From assembly GCA_034717495.1 (NCBI GenBank), contig JAYELL010000055.1, positions 1-37,725 on the forward strand: a stretch of DNA of 37,725 nucleotides. The letters run 5' to 3'. This DNA is from Chloroflexota bacterium (GTDB lineage: Bacteria; Chloroflexota; Anaerolineae; JAAEKA01). The translations under genes and the position numbers were made by a program. Under the pieces are notes generated by a model. That model was not told the origin of the DNA. It made no database searches and was given only the letters and a program-made list of their open reading frames with translations. This document shows positions 30,700-37,725 of the stretch, piece after piece (the stretch's first letter is position 1; each line of letters opens with the position of its first letter).

Positions 30700-33054
30700 A
30701 TGTCATTGGTTGAATACGAAGCCGGTACAACTTTCCCCGGCGATATCGGCCGTACGGCCGATATATCCTCACCCGCCTGGCCGGCGCTTAAGCGCGCCAA
30801 AGAGGGGGCGCCGAATGTGCTCTTTATCGTGCTGGACGATACCGGCTTCGGCCATCTCGGCTGTTACGGCAGCCCCATTAACACACCCAACATCGACGCA
30901 TTGGCCGCCGAGGGCCTGCTTTACAGCAGCATGCATACCACGGCCCTTTGCTCGCCGTCGCGCTCCTGTATTATCACGGGCCGCAACCACCATTCCAATC
31001 ACCTGGCCTGTTTGTCAAACGGGTCAACCGGCTATCCAGGATCGGATGGCTACATCCCCTTTGAAAACGGCTTTATATCCGAGATTCTGAAGGAGAATGG
31101 TTACAACACCTACTGCATCGGCAAATGGCACCTGGCCCCCGAAGAGACCACCTCAGCGGCCGGGCCTTACGAATGGTGGCCGCTGGGCCGCGGTTTTGAG
31201 CGTTATTACGGCTTTCTCGGCGGCGACACGAACAATTACTATCCCGAACTGTGGCGCGACAACACGCAGGTTCACGTCGAACAGTCACCGGAAGAAGGGT
31301 ATCATCTGAACATCGATCTGGCGCAGCAAGCCAAATCGATGATCGCCGATGCCAAGCAGATCGCGCCCGACAAACCGTTCTTCATGTACTTTTCTCCCGG
31401 GGCGATGCACTCGCCGCATCACGTACCCAAGGAGTGGGCGGACGCCTATGCCGGCCAGTTCGACGATGGTTGGGACGCTTACCGAGAAAAGGTGTTCGCC
31501 CGCCAAAAAGAGCTGGGGTTGGCGCCGCCCGACACTGAACTGTCGCGGCATGACCCCGACGTGCAGGAGTGGGACGCTCTCTCGGCCGATGAAAAGCGAC
31601 TCTACTCGCGCATGATGGAAGTCTTCGCCGGCTTCCTGACCCACACCGATCATTACATTGGCCAGCTAATAGATTTCCTGAAAGAGATAGGCCAGTACGA
31701 GAATACACTGATCATGCTTATTTCCGACAATGGCTCCAGCGCTGAAGGCGGGCCAACGGGATCGGTGAATGAGTGCCGTTTCTTCAACAATGTGCCTGAT
31801 ACGGTGGCGGATGGTCTGGCCGCAATTGATGAGCTTGGCGGGCCTAAATACTTTAACCATTTCCCCTGGGGCTGGACGCATGCCGGCAATACGCCTTTCC
31901 GGCGTTGGAAGCGGGAGACTTATCGCGGAGGCGTCAGCGATCCCTTTATCATCAGCTGGCCGGAAGGCATCGAGGCGCGTGGTGAAGTGCGCACGCAGTA
32001 CACACATATCGTCGATATGGTGCCCACGGTGTTGGATGCGTTGGGCATCGACCAGCCGCGGCAGATTCGCGGCGTGACGCAGTCGCCAATGGAAGGCGTG
32101 AGCCTGGTGAGCACTTTCGAGGACGCGGACGCGGCGGAAAAACATAAGACGCAGTATTTCGAGATGATGGGACACCGCTCAATTTATCACGACGGCTGGC
32201 GCGCAGTTTGCCCCTGGCCGGGCACCTCTTTTATCGAATCGGGGCGCGATTTCGGTGCAGTTATCACCGATGACATGCTCACCGAGTTGGACGCTGACGG
32301 ATGGGAACTCTATCACGTGGCCGAAGATATGGCAGAGACGAATAACCTGGCGGCGCAGGAACGCGGACGGCTGATTGAGCTAATCGGGCTGTGGTACAAC
32401 GAGGCCGGCAAGTATAACGTCTTGCCCATCGACAGCCGCGGCACGGCGCGCATTGCCGACGAACGGCCGACAATCGCCGAAGTACGCGACAACTATGTGC
32501 TTTACCCTCATACGCAGGCTGTTCCGGCGGGCGCGGCGCCGAAGTTTCTTAACCGGCCGTATGCTATCCGCGCCGAGGTAACCATTCCCGAGGAAGGGGC
32601 CGAAGGCGCGATGTTGAGTATGGGCGGCAATGATGGCGGTATATGCTTTTATATGCAGGACGGCCGTTTGTGCTTCCTGTTCAACTACCTGGCCATGGAA
32701 TATTTCTACGTGCGCTCGGACGGCGCGGTACCCAGCGGCGATCATGTGCTGGGCATGGAATTCACGCCAACAGGAGCGGCGGATCCCGAAAATGGCAAGG
32801 GTACGCCAGGCACGGTGGTTCTGACAATAGATGGTTCCGAAGCCGGCAGCGGCGATATCGCCGTAACATCGCCGCTGCGCCTGGCGCAGGGCGGCATGAT
32901 GGTCGTTGGCGCCGACGAAGGCGCGCCGGTATCGCCGGAATACGATCCGCCATTTGAATTCACAGGCGAGATCAAGAAGGTTCATTTTGATCTTAGCGGC
33001 GAATCAACGGTCGATCCGATGATGGAATTGATCGCGGCGATGAGAAAGCAATAG
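30700..33054 (+). CDS. Arylsulfatase, Cys-type, no signal peptide (sulfatase 1)
   Basis: The start is the ATG at 30700 (AAGGGAG eight bases upstream); a 14-codon extension is rejected. The 784-aa protein begins DIGRTADISSPAWP, the lead-in of mycobacterial AtsA/AtsD-like sulfatases. NVLFIVLDDTGFGHLGCYGS supplies the metal aspartates (split: NVLFIVLDDTGFGHL). The formylglycine motif is C84-SPSR with IITGRNHH. GKWHLAP, MYFSPGAMHSPHH and ISDNGSSAEGG are the other active-site segments. The C-terminal about 200 residues form a beta-rich domain. No signal peptide is visible, implying a cytoplasmic enzyme. Activity needs a formylglycine-generating enzyme, which is not encoded in this window. The substrate is unknown. 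Confidence 0.9.
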   Translation: MSLVEYEAGTTFPGDIGRTADISSPAWPALKRAKEGAPNVLFIVLDDTGFGHLGCYGSPINTPNIDALAAEGLLYSSMHTTALCSPSRSCIITGRNHHSNHLACLSNGSTGYPGSDGYIPFENGFISEILKENGYNTYCIGKWHLAPEETTSAAGPYEWWPLGRGFERYYGFLGGDTNNYYPELWRDNTQVHVEQSPEEGYHLNIDLAQQAKSMIADAKQIAPDKPFFMYFSPGAMHSPHHVPKEWADAYAGQFDDGWDAYREKVFARQKELGLAPPDTELSRHDPDVQEWDALSADEKRLYSRMMEVFAGFLTHTDHYIGQLIDFLKEIGQYENTLIMLISDNGSSAEGGPTGSVNECRFFNNVPDTVADGLAAIDELGGPKYFNHFPWGWTHAGNTPFRRWKRETYRGGVSDPFIISWPEGIEARGEVRTQYTHIVDMVPTVLDALGIDQPRQIRGVTQSPMEGVSLVSTFEDADAAEKHKTQYFEMMGHRSIYHDGWRAVCPWPGTSFIESGRDFGAVITDDMLTELDADGWELYHVAEDMAETNNLAAQERGRLIELIGLWYNEAGKYNVLPIDSRGTARIADERPTIAEVRDNYVLYPHTQAVPAGAAPKFLNRPYAIRAEVTIPEEGAEGAMLSMGGNDGGICFYMQDGRLCFLFNYLAMEYFYVRSDGAVPSGDHVLGMEFTPTGAADPENGKGTPGTVVLTIDGSEAGSGDIAVTSPLRLAQGGMMVVGADEGAPVSPEYDPPFEFTGEIKKVHFDLSGESTVDPMMELIAAMRKQ

Positions 33055-33063
33055 TGAGTATTG

Positions 33064-33121
33064 GAAACCGGGTTTTTGGCAGAGCATTCGCACGCGGTTC
33101 GGCAGATAAAAACCCGGTTTC
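33064..33121. repeat. Perfect 14-bp inverted repeat after sulfatase 1
   Basis: GAAACCGGGTTTTT (33064-33077) is perfectly complementary to AAAAACCCGGTTTC (33108-33121), with a 30-nt loop. It begins 9 bases after the sulfatase stop codon. The T-run inside the left arm and AAAC/GGTTT edges resemble the AACCGGGTTT-type intergenic hairpins seen in several bacterial groups. It may serve as a terminator or be a dispersed repeat. Confidence 0.65.
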
Positions 33122-33234
33122 TATGCAGAACGAAATGGAAATTGAGGGGCGCATGATCATGTGCGCCCGCAACGAGCAGCCCGCAAACCTGATTCATCGG
33201 GTGACTGACGGGCATACAAAAGAGGGAAATGAAC

Positions 33235-33993
33235 ATGAGTGAGAATTATGATTTATCGGATCAGGCAGTCGATGCTGCCAAGCAGCTCGCGCCATGGAAA
33301 ACCAGCATCCCCTGGTGGGTGGTGCTGATAGAGGGAGTTGTCGTCGGCGGTATCGGTCTGATGGTCGTGCTGGATCCGCAGGGGGCCAATGTCAATCTGG
33401 CACTTGTGCTCAGTGCGGGTTTGGCCATCGCCGGCTTGCTGCAGTTTTGGGATATCTTGCAAGAAAGTGTCCCGGAGAAGATTGACAGCGCCGTGGCCGC
33501 CCGCGCCGGAATTGCCGTTTATGCCGGCATTCTTTTACTGGTCCTCTACTTTATTGGGGATGATGCCTCAACTGGTGAACAAGCGCTGACGCGAGTAGCT
33601 GGTTTTGGCATTTTTGGCACGGCCACGCTGATCTATGGTCTTCTGGCGCTGGTCCAGGTATTTGGCACCGGTGGTAACCAGCGTCGCCAGGCTATTTTAG
33701 AGTTCCTGTTGTTTACATCTGTCGGCCTTGTGGCGCTTTACGGGCTCTTTGCCGGGGGGACAGCAATCATAACGGCCGTGCGTATCATCGGCTGGATATT
33801 CCTTATCGCTGGTATTGCCCTGATTATTCTCTCCATCTGGCGCCAACAGAAGGGAGACGAGGCTGATGAAATGATAGACGCGGCCACCGGCGCTGTAGGC
33901 GGGGCCGCCGATGCGGTTACGTCTCTTGGCCGTTCGCAGCCCGCGGACGGCATAGACAAAGCGGACGGTGACTCACCAAAAGCTGAAAAATAA
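33235..33993 (+). CDS. HdeD/DUF308-like membrane protein with hydrophilic tail
   Basis: I prefer the ATG at 33235 (spacing to AGAGGG is better); an ATG two codons earlier (33229) is possible. The product is about 252 aa. After a short acidic N-terminus, WWVVLIEGVVVGGIGLMVVLD opens (split: WWVVLIEGVVVGGIGLMV) a six-TM DUF308-like core. The last 45 residues (ADEMIDAATGAVGGAADAV and on) form a hydrophilic, Ala/Asp-rich tail. This tail resembles in composition the linker of the HHH protein at 794. It lies between a sulfatase and a HAD phosphatase in the same direction. The homologue at 4236 lacks the tail. Function is unknown beyond the acid-resistance association of E. coli HdeD. Confidence 0.75.
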   Translation: MSENYDLSDQAVDAAKQLAPWKTSIPWWVVLIEGVVVGGIGLMVVLDPQGANVNLALVLSAGLAIAGLLQFWDILQESVPEKIDSAVAARAGIAVYAGILLLVLYFIGDDASTGEQALTRVAGFGIFGTATLIYGLLALVQVFGTGGNQRRQAILEFLLFTSVGLVALYGLFAGGTAIITAVRIIGWIFLIAGIALIILSIWRQQKGDEADEMIDAATGAVGGAADAVTSLGRSQPADGIDKADGDSPKAEK

Positions 33994-34002
33994 GGAAGTG
34001 AA

Positions 34003-34923
34003 ATGACGAAAAAGGAATTATCCTCCTGGCGCAAGAACCAAACTAAGCTGCGGATTCGCGAATTCGTGGCCGCCGTGACGGAGAAGGGCAGCCCGTTTTA
34101 CGTCACCCCCGACGACCGTATCGCCGTCTTCGACAATGACGGCACGCTGTGGTCTGAACGGCCGGTTGTGCAGGGCGCTTTCACATTCGATCGCATCCGC
34201 GCCCTGGCTCCGGAACATCCTGAGTGGGCGACGACGCAGCCCTATCAGGCGGTCTTGGAAAACGACATGGAGACCGTGGCCGCCTTCGGGCATAAAGAAT
34301 TAGGCGAAATGATCATGGCCACGCATGCGGGGCTGACCACGGAGGAATTTGCAGCCATCGTGCGCGACTGGGTTTTCAGCGCCCGTCACCCGGCAACTGG
34401 GGAACTGTACATCGACATGGTCTACCAGCCGATGCTGGAACTATTGCGCTTCTTACGCAAGAAGAAGTTTGTGACCTATATCGTTTCCGGCGGCGAAATC
34501 GAGTTCATGCGCGCTTTTGCTGAAGAGGTTTACGGTATTCCGCCACAGCAGGTGATCGGCTCCAGCATCGAAACAGTGTTTGAACTTTGCGATGAAGGGC
34601 CGGTGCTGGTGCGCTTGCCCGTGCTGGATTTTGTGGATGACGGGCCGGGCAAAGCAGTAGCGGTTAACCGCTACATCGGCCGCCGGCCGCTGCTCGCCTT
34701 CGGCAACTCTGACGGCGACCAGCAGATGCTGGAATGGACCGCCGCCGGGGACGGCCTGCGTTTCATGGGCCTGGTACATCACACCGACGCCGAGCGCGAA
34801 TGGGCCTATGACGAAGGTGAGCGCCTGGAAACGGCCCTGGTTGAAGCGCGCGAGCGGAACTGGGTTGTGGTCGATATGAAGAATGATTGGAAAGTGGTGC
34901 ATAAGTGCGCTACTGAGGCATAG
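34003..34923 (+). CDS. HAD-family phosphatase
   Basis: The 306-aa protein carries the complete haloacid-dehalogenase set. Motif I is FDNDGTLWSE (nucleophile D44, acid D46). Motif II is YIVSGGEIEFM, and LAFGNSDGDQQMLEW is the motif IV loop with the metal aspartates. A cap insertion lies between about residues 60 and 150. A lysine in the GPGKAVAVNRYIGRRP stretch may serve as motif III. The protein has no signal peptide. The start follows AAGGAAGTGAA, and the gap to the HdeD gene is 9 bases. It probably dephosphorylates a small metabolite. The fragment at 129-473 is a decayed copy of its C-terminus. Confidence 0.85.
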   Translation: MTKKELSSWRKNQTKLRIREFVAAVTEKGSPFYVTPDDRIAVFDNDGTLWSERPVVQGAFTFDRIRALAPEHPEWATTQPYQAVLENDMETVAAFGHKELGEMIMATHAGLTTEEFAAIVRDWVFSARHPATGELYIDMVYQPMLELLRFLRKKKFVTYIVSGGEIEFMRAFAEEVYGIPPQQVIGSSIETVFELCDEGPVLVRLPVLDFVDDGPGKAVAVNRYIGRRPLLAFGNSDGDQQMLEWTAAGDGLRFMGLVHHTDAEREWAYDEGERLETALVEARERNWVVVDMKNDWKVVHKCATEA

Positions 34924-34939
34924 AACAAGGAGAATAAAC

Positions 34940-37297
34940 ATGGATGTCATGCGAGAATATTTACCGATAGCGGAGAAAAAGTTTGAAGGTACGCTCGGCC
35001 GTACGGAAGAAGAGTCAACGCCGGATAAGCCGGCGATTATCACGCCGCCGGAAGGGGCGCCCAATGTGGTGATCGTCCTGTTGGACGACGTCGGCTTCGG
35101 CGCCTCGGAGGTGTTTGGCGGGCCTGTTCCCATGCCCACCCTACGCCAGGTCGCTGACGATGGGCTGCGTTATAACCAGTTCCACACCACTGCGCTTTGT
35201 TCGCCGACGCGCTCGGCGCTGCTCACCGGGCGCAACCACCACAGCGCTCACTTCGGGGCCATCTCCGAGATTGCCATCGGCTATCCCGGCTATGACAGTG
35301 TCATTCCTAAGAGCAAGGTCACCGTGGCCGAAACCCTGAAGGGCAACGGTTACAACACCGCCTGGTTCGGCAAGAACCACATCACCCCCATGTGGGAGAT
35401 CAGCCCGGCAGGGCCGATGGACCGCTGGCCGACGGGTCTGGGTTTCGAGCGTTTTTACGGCTTCATGGGCGGCGAGGCCTCGCAGTGGGAGCCTTCGCTA
35501 CTGGATCAGACCACGCCGATCAACCCGCACGTGGGCAAGGAGAATTATCACCTTACCGAGGATCTGGCCGACCAGACCATTTCCTGGATTCGCAACCAGA
35601 AGGCCAGCGCGCCGGACAAGCCGTTCATGATTTACTTCGCGCCAGGTGCAACGCACTGCCCGCTGCAGGTGTGGCCGGAATGGATAGAAAAATTCAAAGG
35701 CCAGTTCGACCAGGGCTGGGACGCTTTGCGCGATGAGACTTACCAGCGGCAGCTGGCGGAAGGGGTCATTCCCGAGGGAACACTGAACACGCCGCGACCG
35801 GAGGAAATTCCCTCCTGGGAGGAGTACCCGGATGAGTACAAGCCGGTGGCCGCGCGGCTGATGGAGCTCTACGCCGGTTTCCTGGCCCACACCGACGCGC
35901 AGGTCGGGCGCATCATGGAGAGCATTAAGGAACTTGGCCAGTGGGAGAACACGATCTTCATGTACATTGTCGGTGACAACGGCGCATCGGCTGAGGGAAC
36001 GCTTGACGGCGTATGGAGCTGCCCTTCCTACCAGAACGGGTATCTCGAGGATCCGCAGTGGCTTCTGGAGCATATAGAGGAATTTGGCTCGGCCGAATGT
36101 GAGAATCACTACAACGTAGGCTGGGCCTGGGCCCTGGACGCGCCTTTTCAATGGACCAAGCAGGTCGCTTCCCATTTCGGCGGCACGCGCAATGCGATGG
36201 CCGTCAGCTGGCCGAATGGTATCCAGGACGCGGGCGGGCTGCGCACACAGTTTCACCACGTGATCGACGTCGTGCCCACCATTCTGGATGCGGCCAATAT
36301 TCCCGCGCCGGAGCGCGTAAATGGGGTGACGCAGGAACGGCTGGAAGGTGTGAGCATGCTCTATTCTTTCGATGACGCAGAAAAATCGAGCAATCACCGC
36401 ACGCAGTACTTTGAGATACTGGCCAACCGTGCCATTTATCACGAGGGCTGGGTGGCGGCCTGTTTCCACGGTCGGGCACCATGGGTGCGGTCCCAGGATT
36501 TGCCCGTCTTTGGCCCCAGTGAAGTGTGGGAGCTGTATCACGTCGCCGAAGACTTCAGCCAGAGCAACGATCTGGCCGCGGAATACCCCGAGAAGCTGAC
36601 AGAAATGCAGGATCTCTTTGATAAAGAGGCGTGGCAGTATAATGTCTATCCGTTGAACGGCGCTACGACCTCACGAGGTTTGCCGTTCAACCGGCCGAGC
36701 CTGATCGCCGGTGAGAAGCAGTTCACTTACTACCCTGAGAACGTGCACATGCCGGAGATGGCCATCGTCAATATGAAGAACCGCTCCTTCGAGATGACGG
36801 CCTATCTGGAGATTCCGGAAGGGGGCGCGGAAGGCGTGGTCATCTGCCAGGGCGGCAACATGGCCGGCTGGACGCTGTACGTGGAGGACAATAAGCCGGT
36901 CTACTACTACAACTGGGTCGGTCACGAGCTTTATAAGATTGCGTCCGACGAGGAATTGCCGGCCGGCGCGGTCGAATTGAAAGTCGATTTTGACTACGAC
37001 GGCGGCGGCCTGGGCATGGGCGGCACGGCGACCCTTTCTGTCAACAGCCGACAGGTGGCCGAAGGGCGCATCGAAAAGACGGTGCCCTTTGTCTTCTCTA
37101 TGAGCGGCGAAACATTGGATGTAGGCATCGACACCGGCGCGCCGGTCGCACCCTATCCGGAACACGAGTTCCCCTTCACGGGCACGATCAAGAAAATCGA
37201 TATCGAGGTCGGGACTGTTCTGGCCGGTATTCCAAAAGAGAAGTTGGAAGAGATCTTGGGCGCGGGCCTGGCCCACGCGGCGATGGCCTCGCAGTAA
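34940..37297 (+). CDS. Arylsulfatase, Cys-type, no signal peptide (sulfatase 2)
   Basis: The ATG at 34940 follows AAGGAG at 34926-34931, replacing a longer frame that overlaps the HAD gene. The 785-aa protein resembles sulfatase 1 throughout. Shared elements are GTLGRTEEES, NVVIVLLDDVGFGASEVFGG, the formylglycine motif C87-SPTR with LLTGRNHH, WFGKNHITP, IYFAPGATHCPLQVW and VGDNGASAEG. Differences include GKNHI in place of GKWHL and longer loops near residues 350-380. The C-terminal 200 residues again form a beta domain (EGGAEGVVICQGGNMAGWTL). Absence of a signal peptide suggests a cytoplasmic location. The two enzymes are paralogues rather than recent copies and may act on different sulfate esters. 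Confidence 0.9.
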   Translation: MDVMREYLPIAEKKFEGTLGRTEEESTPDKPAIITPPEGAPNVVIVLLDDVGFGASEVFGGPVPMPTLRQVADDGLRYNQFHTTALCSPTRSALLTGRNHHSAHFGAISEIAIGYPGYDSVIPKSKVTVAETLKGNGYNTAWFGKNHITPMWEISPAGPMDRWPTGLGFERFYGFMGGEASQWEPSLLDQTTPINPHVGKENYHLTEDLADQTISWIRNQKASAPDKPFMIYFAPGATHCPLQVWPEWIEKFKGQFDQGWDALRDETYQRQLAEGVIPEGTLNTPRPEEIPSWEEYPDEYKPVAARLMELYAGFLAHTDAQVGRIMESIKELGQWENTIFMYIVGDNGASAEGTLDGVWSCPSYQNGYLEDPQWLLEHIEEFGSAECENHYNVGWAWALDAPFQWTKQVASHFGGTRNAMAVSWPNGIQDAGGLRTQFHHVIDVVPTILDAANIPAPERVNGVTQERLEGVSMLYSFDDAEKSSNHRTQYFEILANRAIYHEGWVAACFHGRAPWVRSQDLPVFGPSEVWELYHVAEDFSQSNDLAAEYPEKLTEMQDLFDKEAWQYNVYPLNGATTSRGLPFNRPSLIAGEKQFTYYPENVHMPEMAIVNMKNRSFEMTAYLEIPEGGAEGVVICQGGNMAGWTLYVEDNKPVYYYNWVGHELYKIASDEELPAGAVELKVDFDYDGGGLGMGGTATLSVNSRQVAEGRIEKTVPFVFSMSGETLDVGIDTGAPVAPYPEHEFPFTGTIKKIDIEVGTVLAGIPKEKLEEILGAGLAHAAMASQ

Positions 37298-37309
37298 GAG
37301 TTAAGTGAA

Positions 37310-37365
37310 CCTCGGAGGTTACTCGACCAGGCGCTTGCGCAATGATCGACACAAGACTTCCGAGG
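37310..37365. repeat. Short inverted repeat between sulfatases 2 and 3
   Basis: CCTCGGA (37310-37316) is complementary to TCCGAGG (37359-37365), with AAC/ACT-type flanks that extend the resemblance. It fills the 85-bp gap between the two sulfatase genes. It is probably another small intergenic hairpin; the evidence is limited to the 7-bp arms. Confidence 0.4.
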
Positions 37366-37382
37366 CTAAAATGGAGGTAAGA

Positions 37383-37725
37383 ATGACAAGTAAACCATTA
37401 GGACCCAATTTGCCCTTTCCGCCCACGCCGTCGGCCAGTAAGGTCGGCCGTACGCTGGCCGAGTCGGAACACCACTGGCGGCAAGAACCGCGGCGCATCC
37501 CCGAAGACGCGCCGCATATCCTGATTCTATTGACCGATGATTCCGGCTTCTCCAACCTGGAGACGTTCGGCGGGCCGGTGCATTCGCCGACGATGAGCCG
37601 CCTACGCGAGCGGGGCATCGCCTACAATGCGTTTCACACCACAGCGATGTGCTCGCCAACGCGCGCCTCGCTGCTCACTGGCCGCAACCATGAACGGGTG
37701 GGGGCGGGCTTCATCGCGGAATTCG
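37383..37725 (+). CDS. Arylsulfatase, Cys-type, N-terminal part (sulfatase 3, cut by window end)
   Basis: An ATG at 37383 preceded by GGAGG opens a frame that runs off the window after 114 codons. The translation has the lead-in SKVGRTLAESEHHW, the metal-binding strand HILILLTDDSGFSNL and the formylglycine motif C90-SPTR with ASLLTGRNHE. It is clearly a third member of the sulfatase family next to sulfatases 1 and 2. It has a longer Pro-rich N-terminus (GPNLPFPPTPSASK) and no signal peptide. The remainder, including the C-terminal domain, lies outside the window. Confidence 0.9.
   Translation, partial: MTSKPLGPNLPFPPTPSASKVGRTLAESEHHWRQEPRRIPEDAPHILILLTDDSGFSNLETFGGPVHSPTMSRLRERGIAYNAFHTTAMCSPTRASLLTGRNHERVGAGFIAEF

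Noticed and set aside
35498-36541. A 347-codon open frame on the minus strand
   Set aside because: It is fully contained opposite sulfatase 2, whose motifs are unmistakable, and has no domain of its own.

Overview
The window reads as a bacterial chromosome segment of moderately high GC. The protein repertoire suggests a member of the Chloroflexota (Anaerolineae/Caldilineae-like): a very large MalT-type LuxR regulator, many small multi-pass envelope proteins, an L21-like helix-hairpin-helix domain fused to a membrane protein, several mycobacterial-type sulfatases, and short hairpin repeats between genes. This taxonomic placement is an inference; there is no rRNA or marker gene here.

Left block (1-8158, plus strand). 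Gene debris (a frameshifted C-terminal piece of a HAD phosphatase and a probable MscS-channel tail) is followed by an envelope set. The set comprises a 4-TM protein carrying an Ala-rich linker and a C-terminal HHH domain, a multi-TM protein with an extracytoplasmic PI-PLC-like phosphodiesterase domain, an HdeD/DUF308 protein, a striking fusion of a type I periplasmic binding protein with a pentameric ligand-gated ion channel, and a DUF4337 protein.

Middle block (8153-24000). This is a catabolic island organised around a GntR/FCD regulator at 16512-17213. On the minus strand it runs gntR, a chimeric gene (MtaA/UroD-type methyltransferase joined in frame to the tail of an NMT1-type ABC binding protein), an orphan ABC ATPase, a cupin, a GDP-mannose 3,5-epimerase-like SDR, a GHMP sugar kinase, two Gfo/Idh/MocA oxidoreductases and an enolase-superfamily enzyme. 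On the plus strand it runs an SDR, an Old Yellow Enzyme-type flavoprotein, a CoA-transferase, a crotonase, a fumarylacetoacetase-family hydrolase and a zinc alcohol dehydrogenase, the last three with ATGA overlaps. The mix suggests breakdown of a sugar or sugar acid, with the last genes handling keto-acid or acyl-CoA products. The substrate is unknown.

Right block (24001-37725, plus strand). A promoter and a long, foldable leader precede a second copy of the 4-TM protein. Then come a 917-aa MalT-like LuxR regulator, a small conserved protein, YqhA, a GAP/LysE-like exporter, a FUSC-like protein, and a run of cytoplasmic-looking sulfatases (two complete, one cut by the window edge) interleaved with an HdeD protein and a HAD phosphatase.

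Three families (4-TM protein, HdeD, HAD) occur on both sides of the catabolic island. This suggests that the outer blocks are related by duplication and that the island was inserted, or the duplicates moved, later. The most noteworthy items are the binding-protein/ion-channel fusion, the methyltransferase/binding-protein chimera with its permease-less ATPase, the plant-like epimerase, the structured leader at about 24044-24231, and the three-sulfatase cluster.
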